Shown here: positions 1 through 5,123 of the stretch, piece after piece
Layout of the letters: each line of letters starts with the position of its first letter
Position numbering within the stretch: the stretch's first letter is position 1
NCBI GenBank assembly: GCA_945907335.1
Contig: CAMDSU010000130.1
Span: 1-5,622 of the forward strand
Direction: 5' to 3'
DNA from: Bordetella parapertussis
GTDB lineage: Bacteria; Pseudomonadota; Gammaproteobacteria; Burkholderiales; Burkholderiaceae_C
DNA length: 5,622 nt
Notes under the pieces: generated by a model
What the model saw: only the letters and a program-made list of their open reading frames with translations
Told to the model about the DNA's origin: nothing
Databases searched by the model: none
Position numbers and translations under genes: made by a program

Positions 1-225
1 CAACGCGGGCAGTTCGGGAGGCGCGTCCTTGGGTACCGATTGGTGCAAACGCTGCACCTCGGCCATGACAGTGTTGCGTGCCTGCGTGATACGCGCCAAT
101 TCTTCTTCTACTTGTGAGGGCTTGATGAAATAGTGCGCCACATCCACGCGGCTGCTGGCCACCAGCACGGCCTTGCCAATCGCAATGCCGCGCGCAACGG
201 CCAATCCGTGGATGGAAAACGTCAT
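1..225 (-). CDS. ptsI: Phosphoenolpyruvate-protein phosphotransferase (PTS Enzyme I), N-terminal part
   Basis: Enzyme I takes phosphate from PEP onto a histidine and passes it to HPr in the cytoplasm, the first step of the PTS. Only the first 75 codons are in the window; the protein continues past base 1, and the family is usually about 570-590 residues. The visible part begins MTFSIHGLAVARGIAIGKA, the typical Enzyme I opening (short beta strand, then G-x-A-I-G-x-A), followed by a helical stretch rich in Glu/Arg/Gln as expected for the HPr-binding helical subdomain. The phosphorylated histidine lies outside the window. The ATG at 225 was chosen because it gives this canonical start. It lies 7 bases after the ptsH stop with no strong Shine-Dalgarno site, so translational coupling to ptsH is likely. 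It is third in the EIIA-HPr-EI operon. Identification is from sequence recognition plus context. Confidence 0.93.
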   Translation of the reverse strand, partial: MTFSIHGLAVARGIAIGKAVLVASSRVDVAHYFIKPSQVEEELARITQARNTVMAEVQRLHQSVPKDAPPELPAL

Positions 226-232
226 GCCGGTC

Positions 233-499
233 TCATTCGCCTTCGCCGAATTTGTCGTTGATCAAGCCAAGCAATGATTGCAAGGCTTCATTTTCTTGGT
301 CGCCAATGGTTTCGATTTCAATGTCTGTGCCGACACCTGCAGCAAGCATCATCACACCCATGATGCTTTTGGCATTTACGCGCCGCTCACCTCTGGAGAG
401 CCAAACTTGGCAAGGAAAACTGCCGGCCAGTTTGGTGAGCTTGGCGGATGCTCTGGCATGCAAGCCCAATTTGTTGATCACTGTAATGCTTTGTTTCAT
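233..499 (-). CDS. ptsH: Phosphocarrier protein HPr
   Basis: HPr is the small cytoplasmic carrier that moves phosphate from Enzyme I to EIIA proteins. The product is 88 residues, the usual family size. The active-site motif GLHARAS is at residues 12-18, with His14 (equivalent to His15 of E. coli) and Arg16. The second signature, NAKSIMGVMML at residues 42-52, carries Ser45, equivalent to the regulatory Ser46 that HPr kinase/phosphorylase modifies in many betaproteobacteria; use of this site here is inferred. The open frame extends 37 codons upstream, but that extension overlaps the end of the EIIA gene and has no HPr character. The ATG at 499 gives the normal HPr start MKQSITV, and an AGGT-type ribosome site lies just upstream in the 17-base gap after the EIIA stop. 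It is the middle gene of the operon. Confidence 0.97.
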   Translation of the reverse strand: MKQSITVINKLGLHARASAKLTKLAGSFPCQVWLSRGERRVNAKSIMGVMMLAAGVGTDIEIETIGDQENEALQSLLGLINDKFGEGE

Positions 500-516
500 G
501 TTGACCTGTGGTTGTT

Positions 517-912
517 TTATTCGGAACTGCTGGAGAGTTGCATCACGCCTTGGGTGCCGCCGTCTAGCGCCCGACGTGTCAACGCTTGCAAATCCTCGTG
601 TCGATAACACACCGTGCGCAGCAGCATGGGCAAATTGACACCGGCCACTAACTGCGCGTCTTTGTCGTTGACCAGGCGTTGCGCCACATTGGCAGGTGTG
701 GCGCCTATGACATCGGTCAATACCAAGGTTTGCAAAAACGAATCGCTTTGTAATCGCTGCAAGGCATGCGCATATGTGACTTCAGGCGCTTCTTGGGGTG
801 GCACATCAATCGCCACCACTTCTTCTGCGCATTCGGGAAATACATGCAATGCACAGTCGCGCAAGGCAGTGGCCAGCGGTGCGTGGGCAATGATCAATAT
901 GCGTGTGCTCAT
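517..912 (-). CDS. PTS EIIA component, mannose family
   Basis: This is a soluble EIIA domain of the mannose/fructose family (ManX N-terminal type), which accepts phosphate from HPr. The 131-residue protein is a single domain. It opens MSTRILIIAHAPLA with His10 at the position of the phosphorylated His10 of E. coli ManX. The LVLTDVIGATPANVA stretch (63-77) has Asp67 at the known active-site aspartate, and AGVNLPML (90-97) is the conserved substrate-site loop. No EIIB or EIIC gene is seen next to it, and in betaproteobacteria such stand-alone EIIA-HPr-EI sets are generally thought to be regulatory rather than sugar-transporting. An upstream in-frame start at 951 adds 13 residues that precede the normal domain start, so ATG 912 is preferred, although its ribosome site is weak. 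It is first in the operon and divergent from the CoA-transferase gene. Confidence 0.9.
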   Translation of the reverse strand: MSTRILIIAHAPLATALRDCALHVFPECAEEVVAIDVPPQEAPEVTYAHALQRLQSDSFLQTLVLTDVIGATPANVAQRLVNDKDAQLVAGVNLPMLLRTVCYRHEDLQALTRRALDGGTQGVMQLSSSSE

Positions 913-931
913 AAACGGGTGCTCTGCGTAG

Positions 932-959
932 ATTATGGCCCCAGATACCAAGGGCTCAG
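932..959 (-). promoter_or_regulatory. Possible sigma70-type promoter for the EIIA-ptsH-ptsI operon
   Basis: On the minus strand, CATAAT (937-932, 5 of 6 matches to the -10 consensus) is preceded by CTGAGC (959-954, 3 of 6 matches to the -35 consensus) with a 16-base spacer. It lies 19 bases before the EIIA ATG at 912, implying a short leader. The -10 is good and the -35 weak, so this is a candidate only. Confidence 0.3.
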
Positions 960-1019
960 TTTCATTGACTGCGCACCTTGCGCCTGATCAAACGCATGGC
1001 TTTGAGTCCCCTTTAGATT

Positions 1020-1025
1020 GGTGGA
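1020..1025 (+). promoter_or_regulatory. Ribosome binding site deciding the CoA-transferase start
   Basis: GGTGGA lies 10 bases before the ATG at 1036. In-frame TTG (1018) and GTG (1021) codons coincide with this site and have no purine-rich site of their own upstream. This supports ATG 1036 as the start. Confidence 0.5.
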
Positions 1026-1035
1026 CAATGCGTTT

Positions 1036-2250
1036 ATGCATGCATTAGATGGTGTTCGTGTTCTGGATTTATCGCGGGTATTGGCGGGGCCTTGGTGCAC
1101 CCAAACCTTGGCTGACCTAGGCGCAGATGTGGTGAAAGTTGAGCGGCCTGGCGTTGGTGACGACACCCGCGGATGGGGCCCGCCTTTTTTGCCAGCCACA
1201 GACGGCAGCGACAGCGCAGAGTCAGCGTATTTTTTGGGCGCCAACCGCAATAAACGCTCCATCACTTGCGACTTGTCTAGTGCGCAAGGACAACAATTGA
1301 TTCGTGATTTGGCGGCGCGCGCAGATGTGCTGGTTGAAAATTTCAAAGTCGGTGATATGCAGCGCTATGGGCTGGACTATTCTGCACTTAAGGCGATCAA
1401 CCCCAAGCTCATTTATTGCAGCATCACGGGTTTTGGTCAAACCGGCCCCTATGCTGAACGCGCCGGTTATGACTTTGCGGTGCAAGCCATGGGCGGCCTG
1501 ATGAGCGTGACGGGTGAGCGTGACGAAGCAGGCGGCGGGCCACAAAAAGTGGGGGTCGCAGTCGCTGATTTGTTCACGGGCATGTACGCTACCGTAGCAG
1601 TGCTGGCGGCTTTGCGTCACGCCGAGCACACCGGCACAGGGCAGCACATTGATATGGCGTTGCTGGACACGCAAGTGGCCATGCTGGCAAACTTGGGAGC
1701 CAATTTTTTGGTGCATTCGCCGGCCAAGCCGCCGCCCAGTCGCATGGGCAACGCGCATGTCAATATCGTCCCCTACCAAGTTTTTGAAGTGGCGCCCAAA
1801 CCCGATGGCGAGCGCGACCACATGATCGTCGCGGTTGGCAACGATTCGCAATTCGCGAAGTTATGCGAATGTTTGGGCAAGCCGCAATGGGCAACTGACA
1901 CGCGTTTTGTACGCAACTCAGACCGAGTAAGGCACCGCGATATTTTGATACCGATGTTGGCCACCCAGTTGATGACGCAACGCAAAGCCCATTGGCTGGG
2001 GCTGCTAGAAAGTGCCAAGGTGCCGTGCGGACCGATCAACAACTTGGCCGAGGTGTTTGCCGACCCGCATGTGCAACACCGTCAAATGGTGCAAACATTT
2101 CAACACCCTTTGCGCGAGACGTTGTCATTGGTCGCCAGCCCCATCAAAATGAATGAAACGCCAATTCGCCAACACTTGCCGCCACCCATGCTCGGGCAAC
2201 ACACGCAAGAGGTGTTGGATGAATGGCTGAGCGGCCCTGCCAAGCAGTAA
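1036..2250 (+). CDS. Class III CoA-transferase (CaiB/BaiF family)
   Basis: Family III CoA-transferases move CoA between acyl-CoA thioesters and free carboxylic acids through an aspartyl-CoA intermediate; they are cytoplasmic interlocked dimers. From ATG 1036 the product is 404 residues, close to CaiB (about 405). The N-terminus, LDGVRVLDLSRVLAGPW (4-20), and the following LADLGADVVKVE (26-37) are the family hallmark. The catalytic Asp is D178 in the motif VGVAVADLFTGMYA (172-185), followed by the typical TGQHIDMALLD (201-211) and a R-x-G-N-x-H...PY-x-x-F block (236-250). The frame is intact. Substrate is not readable from sequence: carnitine, formyl/oxalyl, succinyl/glutaryl and other acyl-CoAs are all handled by this family, and the neighbours (PTS and cytochrome genes) give no clue. 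It is monocistronic, divergent from the PTS operon, and ends at the strong terminator at 2271-2298. Confidence 0.94.
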   Translation: MHALDGVRVLDLSRVLAGPWCTQTLADLGADVVKVERPGVGDDTRGWGPPFLPATDGSDSAESAYFLGANRNKRSITCDLSSAQGQQLIRDLAARADVLVENFKVGDMQRYGLDYSALKAINPKLIYCSITGFGQTGPYAERAGYDFAVQAMGGLMSVTGERDEAGGGPQKVGVAVADLFTGMYATVAVLAALRHAEHTGTGQHIDMALLDTQVAMLANLGANFLVHSPAKPPPSRMGNAHVNIVPYQVFEVAPKPDGERDHMIVAVGNDSQFAKLCECLGKPQWATDTRFVRNSDRVRHRDILIPMLATQLMTQRKAHWLGLLESAKVPCGPINNLAEVFADPHVQHRQMVQTFQHPLRETLSLVASPIKMNETPIRQHLPPPMLGQHTQEVLDEWLSGPAKQ

Positions 2251-2270
2251 GCGTTTTTTTGTTCTTATGC

Positions 2271-2298
2271 AAAAACAAGCGCTGCTGCGCTTGTTTTT
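2271..2298. terminator. Bidirectional intrinsic terminator between convergent genes
   Basis: AAAAACAAGCGC (2271-2282), a TGCT loop and GCGCTTGTTTTT (2287-2298) form a perfect 12-bp stem. The plus strand continues with two more Ts to 2300, and on the minus strand the stem ends in a five-T run, so the hairpin can stop transcription in both directions. It lies 20 bases after the CoA-transferase stop and 19 bases beyond the cytochrome c' stop (2318). Confidence 0.9.
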
Positions 2299-2317
2299 TT
2301 GCCGGATGCTCAGTCTG

Positions 2318-2770
2318 TTATTTGTTGCGGAAATTGTCGTGACAGTTTTTGCAAGTTCCGCCGGTGGCGCTGACGGCAGATTTCAAATCATCCAACTTAC
2401 CGGTCTTGGCCGCAGTGTTGAGCTTCACCACTTCAGCCATCATCTTGTCAGCAGCTTCCTTGAATTTGGCCTTGTCCGACCAGACTTCGGGCTTGGCTTT
2501 GGTATTGCCACCTTGGTCTGTGCCTTCACCAAAACCTGCCCATGGCAATTTGGACATTGACTCGACCACGGCGGCGTTATCGGCTGCTGCCTTGGCGTCA
2601 AAAGGGATTTTTCCTTGGGCCATACCTGCGAGGCGGGTGAAATGCTGCCCCATGACAAACAGTGCACTTTGACGGTATTTGATGGCATCTTCTGCCTTGG
2701 CAAACTGCGCATACGCAGGCATGCTGATGCTTGCTAGCAATAAAGTAACCGTGACAATCAGGTGTTTCAT
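2318..2770 (-). CDS. Periplasmic cytochrome c'-type protein (cytochrome c556-like)
   Basis: This is a small periplasmic monoheme c-type cytochrome of the four-helix-bundle cytochrome c'/c556 group. The 150-residue precursor begins with a clear Sec signal peptide: Met-Lys-His, hydrophobic stretch 4-17, and AYA at 19-21 with cleavage likely before Gln22. The mature chain has the family opening YRQSALFVMGQHF (32-44), then a Lys/Ala-rich helical body, and the heme attachment motif CKNCH at residues 140-144 close to the C-terminus, where His144 should be the axial ligand. That C-terminal position is diagnostic for the group. An upstream extension to 2866 was rejected because the ATG at 2770 has a perfect AAGGAG and begins the signal peptide. 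The gene is divergent from the cytochrome b561-type gene, a plausible membrane redox partner. Cytochromes c' can bind NO or CO, but whether this one is five- or six-coordinate cannot be decided here. Confidence 0.93.
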   Translation of the reverse strand: MKHLIVTVTLLLASISMPAYAQFAKAEDAIKYRQSALFVMGQHFTRLAGMAQGKIPFDAKAAADNAAVVESMSKLPWAGFGEGTDQGGNTKAKPEVWSDKAKFKEAADKMMAEVVKLNTAAKTGKLDDLKSAVSATGGTCKNCHDNFRNK

Positions 2771-2777
2771 GTTGACG

Positions 2778-2783
2778 CTCCTT
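2778..2783 (-). promoter_or_regulatory. Ribosome binding site deciding the cytochrome c' start
   Basis: AAGGAG on the minus strand lies 7 bases before the ATG at 2770. This perfect site and the signal peptide that follows fix the start, against an open frame running 32 codons further upstream. Confidence 0.85.
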
Positions 2784-2811
2784 GTAATAGCTTGGCGAAA
2801 TGTAATCGAGT

Positions 2812-2840
2812 TTGACTTTTTTTGCTGATTGCTAGATAAC
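2812..2840 (+). promoter_or_regulatory. Possible promoter for the cytochrome b561-type gene
   Basis: TTGACT (2812-2817, 5 of 6 matches to the -35 consensus) is followed after 17 bases by GATAAC (2835-2840, 4 of 6 matches to the -10 consensus). It lies 35 bases before the ATG at 2876 in the divergent gap. The -10 lacks the conserved final T, so this is tentative. No equally good promoter was found for the cytochrome c' gene on the other strand. Confidence 0.35.
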
Positions 2841-2875
2841 CGTGGCTGTACGTTCAACACATTCATTCAGACCGC

Positions 2876-3550
2876 ATGGGATTTTTGATCAAAGTCTGGG
2901 ATTTGCCCACTCGACTGTTTCACTGGGTTTTAGTGCTGCTGATGTCCGCTTCTGTGCTGAGCGTGCTGGTATTTGACAATCTGGTGTGGCATGCCAATTG
3001 TGGATATGCACTGGCGGCTTTGTGGCTGTTTCGTTTGCTGTGGGGCGTCGTGGGTGGGCGTTGGTCACGTTTCTCGCATATGTTTTTCAAATGGCGCACC
3101 TTGCTCAGTTATGTGCGTCACCCGTCTCATTGGGCCCATCCTGGACATAACCCGTTAGGCGGTTTGTCGGTGTTGGCCATGTTGGTATTCATGGGCTTGC
3201 AAATTGTCAGCGGCATGTCCAGCGATGATGATGCGGGTTTCAGTGGCCCGTTGACGCTTTTCTTCAGCAACGCATGGGTGTCTTGGGCAACCCTTTATCA
3301 CGCAGAGATTGGCAAGTGGGTATTGCTCTTCCTGGTGGTGCTGCATTTGGCGGCAATCGCCCACCACGAGTGGGTTCAGAAACGCCGCTTGGTACACCCC
3401 ATGCTGAATGGTTTTCAATCGTTGCCGCATGACGCACCTGCCAGCGATGACCGATGGACACACCGATTGTTAGCGCTGTGCCTGTTAGCCGTGAGCGCGG
3501 TGTTGGTTTATGTGGGTTTACAGTGGGTACAAGGGCGGGCAATTGGGTGA
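2876..3550 (+). CDS. Cytochrome b561-type membrane protein
   Basis: This is an inner-membrane b-type cytochrome of the bacterial cytochrome b561 / Ni-Fe hydrogenase cytochrome b superfamily, expected to carry electrons between the quinone pool and soluble c-type cytochromes. The 224-residue protein opens with the hallmark VWDLPTRLFHW (7-17). Hydrophobic segments lie at about 14-33, 41-60, 95-113, 146-164 and 196-216. Likely heme-ligand candidates are His16, His39, His142 and His157; I cannot assign pairs without an alignment. The first three helices and the FRLLWGVVGGRWSRF stretch (52-66) match the family well. ATG 2876 is the only standard start before an in-frame stop upstream at 2837, but no Shine-Dalgarno sequence precedes it, so initiation may be weak or from a short leader. 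The divergent cytochrome c' gene suggests a b-c electron-transfer pair; that partnership is inferred. Confidence 0.9.
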   Translation: MGFLIKVWDLPTRLFHWVLVLLMSASVLSVLVFDNLVWHANCGYALAALWLFRLLWGVVGGRWSRFSHMFFKWRTLLSYVRHPSHWAHPGHNPLGGLSVLAMLVFMGLQIVSGMSSDDDAGFSGPLTLFFSNAWVSWATLYHAEIGKWVLLFLVVLHLAAIAHHEWVQKRRLVHPMLNGFQSLPHDAPASDDRWTHRLLALCLLAVSAVLVYVGLQWVQGRAIG

Positions 3551-3551
3551 A

Positions 3552-3614
3552 CCCGCGTACGCGGGAAGTGCCGCCCTGTCGTTTGAATATGCTATGGACT
3601 GGGCGCGCACTTCC
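3552..3614. repeat. Nested inverted repeats in a convergent intergenic gap
   Basis: A perfect 14-base palindrome, CCCGCGTACGCGGG (3552-3565), begins just after the cytochrome b stop. It runs into a longer inverted repeat: left arm GGAAGTGCCGCCC (3564-3576) pairs with right arm GGGCGCGCACTTCC (3601-3614) as 13 base pairs with one bulged C at 3606 and a 24-base loop. Neither strand has a T run after the stem, so it is not a classical intrinsic terminator. It may act as a transcript end or processing element for the two convergent genes, but the function is unknown. Confidence 0.6.
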
Positions 3615-3632
3615 TGAGGCTCAGTAAAAAAA

Positions 3633-4139
3633 TCAATGCTTGGCTTGCGACAACATGGTGTCAGCATCGCTGACTTCAAATTTGCCAGGTCCCTCGATGT
3701 TCAAGGTTTGCACTTTGCCATCCTTGACCAGCATGGAGTAACGGTTGGAGCGCAATCCCAGACCTTTGCCGGTCAAGTCCAATGTCAAGCCAGTGGCTTT
3801 GGTGAATTCAGCATCGCCATCGGCCAGCATACGTACTTTGCCGGTAGCTTTGAGTTCGCGTCCCCAAGCGCCCATGACGAAGGCATCATTCACGCTGACA
3901 CACCAAATTTCGTCTACCCCAGCGGCTTTGAGTTCGGTTAATTTGTCGATATATCCTGGGACATGCTTGGCAGAACAGGTCGGAGTAAAAGCACCGGGCA
4001 GCGCAAACAAAGCGATCGTCTTGCCAGCGCTGGCTTTGGCCATATCCACCGGATTGGGTCCAATGCTGCAAGCCTCGCCTTCAACGTCTGAATATTCCAT
4101 CAATGTGGTGTGAGGAATGTTGTCGCCAATTTTTATCAT
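3633..4139 (-). CDS. Peroxiredoxin, Prx5 type (AhpC/TSA-Redoxin superfamily)
   Basis: This thiol peroxidase reduces hydrogen peroxide and alkyl hydroperoxides in the cytoplasm. The 168-residue length fits bacterial Prx5-type proteins. The active site is PGAFTPTCS at 48-56: Pro48, Thr52 and the peroxidatic Cys55. The catalytic Arg is likely Arg130, in GLGLRSNRYSML (126-137). Further Prx5-like blocks are HVPGYIDK (59-66) and VSVNDAFVMGAWG (81-93). Two other cysteines, Cys24 and Cys80, are present; Cys80 in DEIWCVSVND is common in this family, and which one, if any, acts as the resolving cysteine is not clear. No glutaredoxin domain is fused. ATG 4139 has AAGGAG six bases upstream. The gene lies 80 bases after rpsQ on the same strand, with a terminator hairpin in between. 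Confidence 0.95.
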   Translation of the reverse strand: MIKIGDNIPHTTLMEYSDVEGEACSIGPNPVDMAKASAGKTIALFALPGAFTPTCSAKHVPGYIDKLTELKAAGVDEIWCVSVNDAFVMGAWGRELKATGKVRMLADGDAEFTKATGLTLDLTGKGLGLRSNRYSMLVKDGKVQTLNIEGPGKFEVSDADTMLSQAKH

Positions 4140-4153
4140 GTTTTGCTCCTTGT

Positions 4154-4186
4154 AAAAAGAAATGACCCACGATTGTGGGCCATTTC
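4154..4186 (-). terminator. Intrinsic terminator after the S10 operon, in front of the peroxiredoxin gene
   Basis: Read on the minus strand, GAAATGGCCCAC (4186-4175), an AATC loop and GTGGGTCATTTC (4170-4159) form a 12-bp stem with one G-U pair, followed directly by five Ts (4158-4154). It ends the rpsC-rplP-rpmC-rpsQ transcript. The T run stops 2 bases before the AAGGAG site (4151-4146) of the peroxiredoxin gene, so it may also act as an attenuator for readthrough. Confidence 0.85.
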
Positions 4187-4194
4187 AAGAATCA

Positions 4195-4212
4195 ATGTCA
4201 GATACCTGACAT
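4195..4212. repeat. Short inverted repeat between rpsQ and the terminator
   Basis: ATGTCAG (4195-4201) and CTGACAT (4206-4212) are perfect 7-base inverted repeats separated by 4 bases. It lies 7 bases after the rpsQ stop. It could be a small hairpin upstream of the terminator or a protein-binding site; no T run follows it and I do not recognise a known operator. Confidence 0.5.
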
Positions 4213-4219
4213 ATAAAAC

Positions 4220-4489
4220 TCAAACCACCGACGCCTTCTCAACCAAGCGGGTTGCCACCCAATTTTTGGTTTTGGAGATAGGACGGCTTTCGGTGATTTC
4301 GATCACATCACCCAAATGGTATTGACCGGTTTCATCGTGCGCATGGTATTTGCTCGACTTTCCGACGATCTTGCCGTAGAGCGCGTGCTTGACGCGACGC
4401 TCGACCAGCACGGTGACGGTTTTGGCGCGTTTGGCGCTGACTACTTTACCAATGAGCGTACGCTTGAGTGAGGGTTTGGCTTCAGTCAT
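4220..4489 (-). CDS. rpsQ: 30S ribosomal protein S17
   Basis: S17 is a primary 16S rRNA-binding protein of the small subunit with an OB fold. The 89-residue product is close to E. coli S17 (84). It shows [20 protein letters not shown] (12-31), the conserved KYHAHDE (48-54), and the S17 signature [18 protein letters not shown] (60-77). A GTG two codons upstream (4495) is in frame but would overlap the ribosome site, so ATG 4489 is the start. It begins 2 bases after the rpmC stop and is the last gene of the operon: a terminator follows, and the next gene is a peroxiredoxin rather than rplN. In E. coli the S10 operon also ends at rpsQ, but the spc operon follows directly. Confidence 0.97.
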   Translation of the reverse strand: MTEAKPSLKRTLIGKVVSAKRAKTVTVLVERRVKHALYGKIVGKSSKYHAHDETGQYHLGDVIEITESRPISKTKNWVATRLVEKASVV

Positions 4490-4491
4490 AT

Positions 4492-4689
4492 TCACTCCTT
4501 GGCTGCGGCTTGTTCAGCCTGAATGGTTTTGGCGCGAGCGATGGCTCGGCGGGTCACCTTCATCTGCGAAGTGTTGGTGAGTTGTTGCGTGGCTTTTTGC
4601 ATGCGCATATTGAAATGGGCTTTTTGCAATTCCTTGACCTCTGTTTCGAGTCCAGCCGCGTCTTTTTGGCGTAATTCAGATGTATTCAT
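4492..4689 (-). CDS. rpmC: 50S ribosomal protein L29
   Basis: L29 is a small helical protein near the peptide exit tunnel of the large subunit. The 65 residues match the family length (E. coli 63). The N-terminal [20 protein letters not shown] and the central block [20 protein letters not shown] are typical L29, followed by a basic helix with RRAIARAKT (47-55). ATG 4689 is preceded by AGGA about 8 bases upstream, inside the 15-base gap after rplP. The last two sense codons, AAG GAG, form the Shine-Dalgarno site of rpsQ, so the two genes are tightly coupled. Confidence 0.97.
   Translation of the reverse strand: MNTSELRQKDAAGLETEVKELQKAHFNMRMQKATQQLTNTSQMKVTRRAIARAKTIQAEQAAAKE
4495..4500 (-). 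promoter_or_regulatory. Shine-Dalgarno site of rpsQ inside the end of rpmC
   Basis: AAGGAG is at once the last two codons (Lys-Glu) of rpmC and the ribosome site of rpsQ, 5 bases before the ATG at 4489. It decides that start over the in-frame GTG at 4495. Confidence 0.85.
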
Positions 4690-4704
4690 GTGTCAGTTCC
4701 TGAA

Positions 4705-5121
4705 TCATTGGCCAATAAGGCGGGACACAAACGTGGTGCGCAAGGGCAGTTTGGCAGCAGCCAAACGGAACGCCTCACGCGCGAGTTCTTCGGGCACACC
4801 GATGATTTCGTAAAGCACCTTACCTGGCTGGATTTCAGCCACGTAGTACTCGGGGTTGCCTTTACCGTTACCCATACGAACTTCGGCAGGTTTTTGTGAA
4901 ATCGGCTTGTCCGGAAAAATACGGATCCAGATACGGCCGCCACGTTTGACGTGACGGGAAATGGCACGACGTGCGGATTCGATTTGACGGGCTGTCAAAC
5001 GACCGCGGTCGGTGGATTTCAAGCCGAAGTCGCCGAACGCTACGGTATTGCCACGGGTGGCGATGCCGGTGTTGCGACCTTTTTGTTCCTTGCGGTATTT
5101 ACGGCGCGCTGGTTGCAGCAT
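4705..5121 (-). CDS. rplP: 50S ribosomal protein L16
   Basis: L16 binds 23S rRNA near the peptidyl transferase centre and the A-site tRNA. The 138 residues fit the family (E. coli 136). The N-terminus [16 protein letters not shown] is canonical, as are [13 protein letters not shown] (63-75), [16 protein letters not shown] (82-97) and PGKVLYEI (99-106). Arg82 aligns with Arg81 of E. coli L16, which is hydroxylated there by an oxygenase; modification here is unknown. ATG 5121 has AAGGAG 7 bases upstream, overlapping the end of rpsC, whose stop is only 2 bases away. It is part of the S10 operon. Confidence 0.98.
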   Translation of the reverse strand: MLQPARRKYRKEQKGRNTGIATRGNTVAFGDFGLKSTDRGRLTARQIESARRAISRHVKRGGRIWIRIFPDKPISQKPAEVRMGNGKGNPEYYVAEIQPGKVLYEIIGVPEELAREAFRLAAAKLPLRTTFVSRLIGQ

Positions 5122-5123
5122 GC

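Noticed and set aside
491..505. The 14-mer TGTTTCATGTTGAC appears at the starts of both ptsH and the cytochrome c' gene.
   Set aside because: Both are Met-Lys starts preceded by GTCAAC; two chance copies at start codons are not enough to claim a shared regulatory site, and the surrounding sequences differ.
252..638. Plus-strand open frames opposite ptsH and the EIIA gene.
   Set aside because: They are antisense to well-recognised PTS genes and show no protein family character.
1018..1035. Start of the CoA-transferase at TTG 1018 or GTG 1021.
   Set aside because: These codons overlap the GGTGGA ribosome site of the ATG at 1036, and the family normally starts right where that ATG lies.
1222..1851. 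A 209-codon open frame on the minus strand inside the CoA-transferase gene.
   Set aside because: It is fully antisense to a clear conserved gene, its protein is rich in His, Cys and Arg without any domain, and it has no ribosome site. It is a codon-bias shadow.
2267..2560. A 97-codon plus-strand frame starting in the terminator and running opposite the cytochrome c' gene.
   Set aside because: Its start lies in the terminator hairpin region and the rest is antisense to a clear cytochrome gene; the Leu/Phe-rich start comes from the T runs.
4195..4212. The inverted repeat before the peroxiredoxin gene as an OxyR-type operator.
   Set aside because: OxyR sites are longer, spaced ATAG-type motifs; a single 7-4-7 repeat does not match, so no regulator is named.
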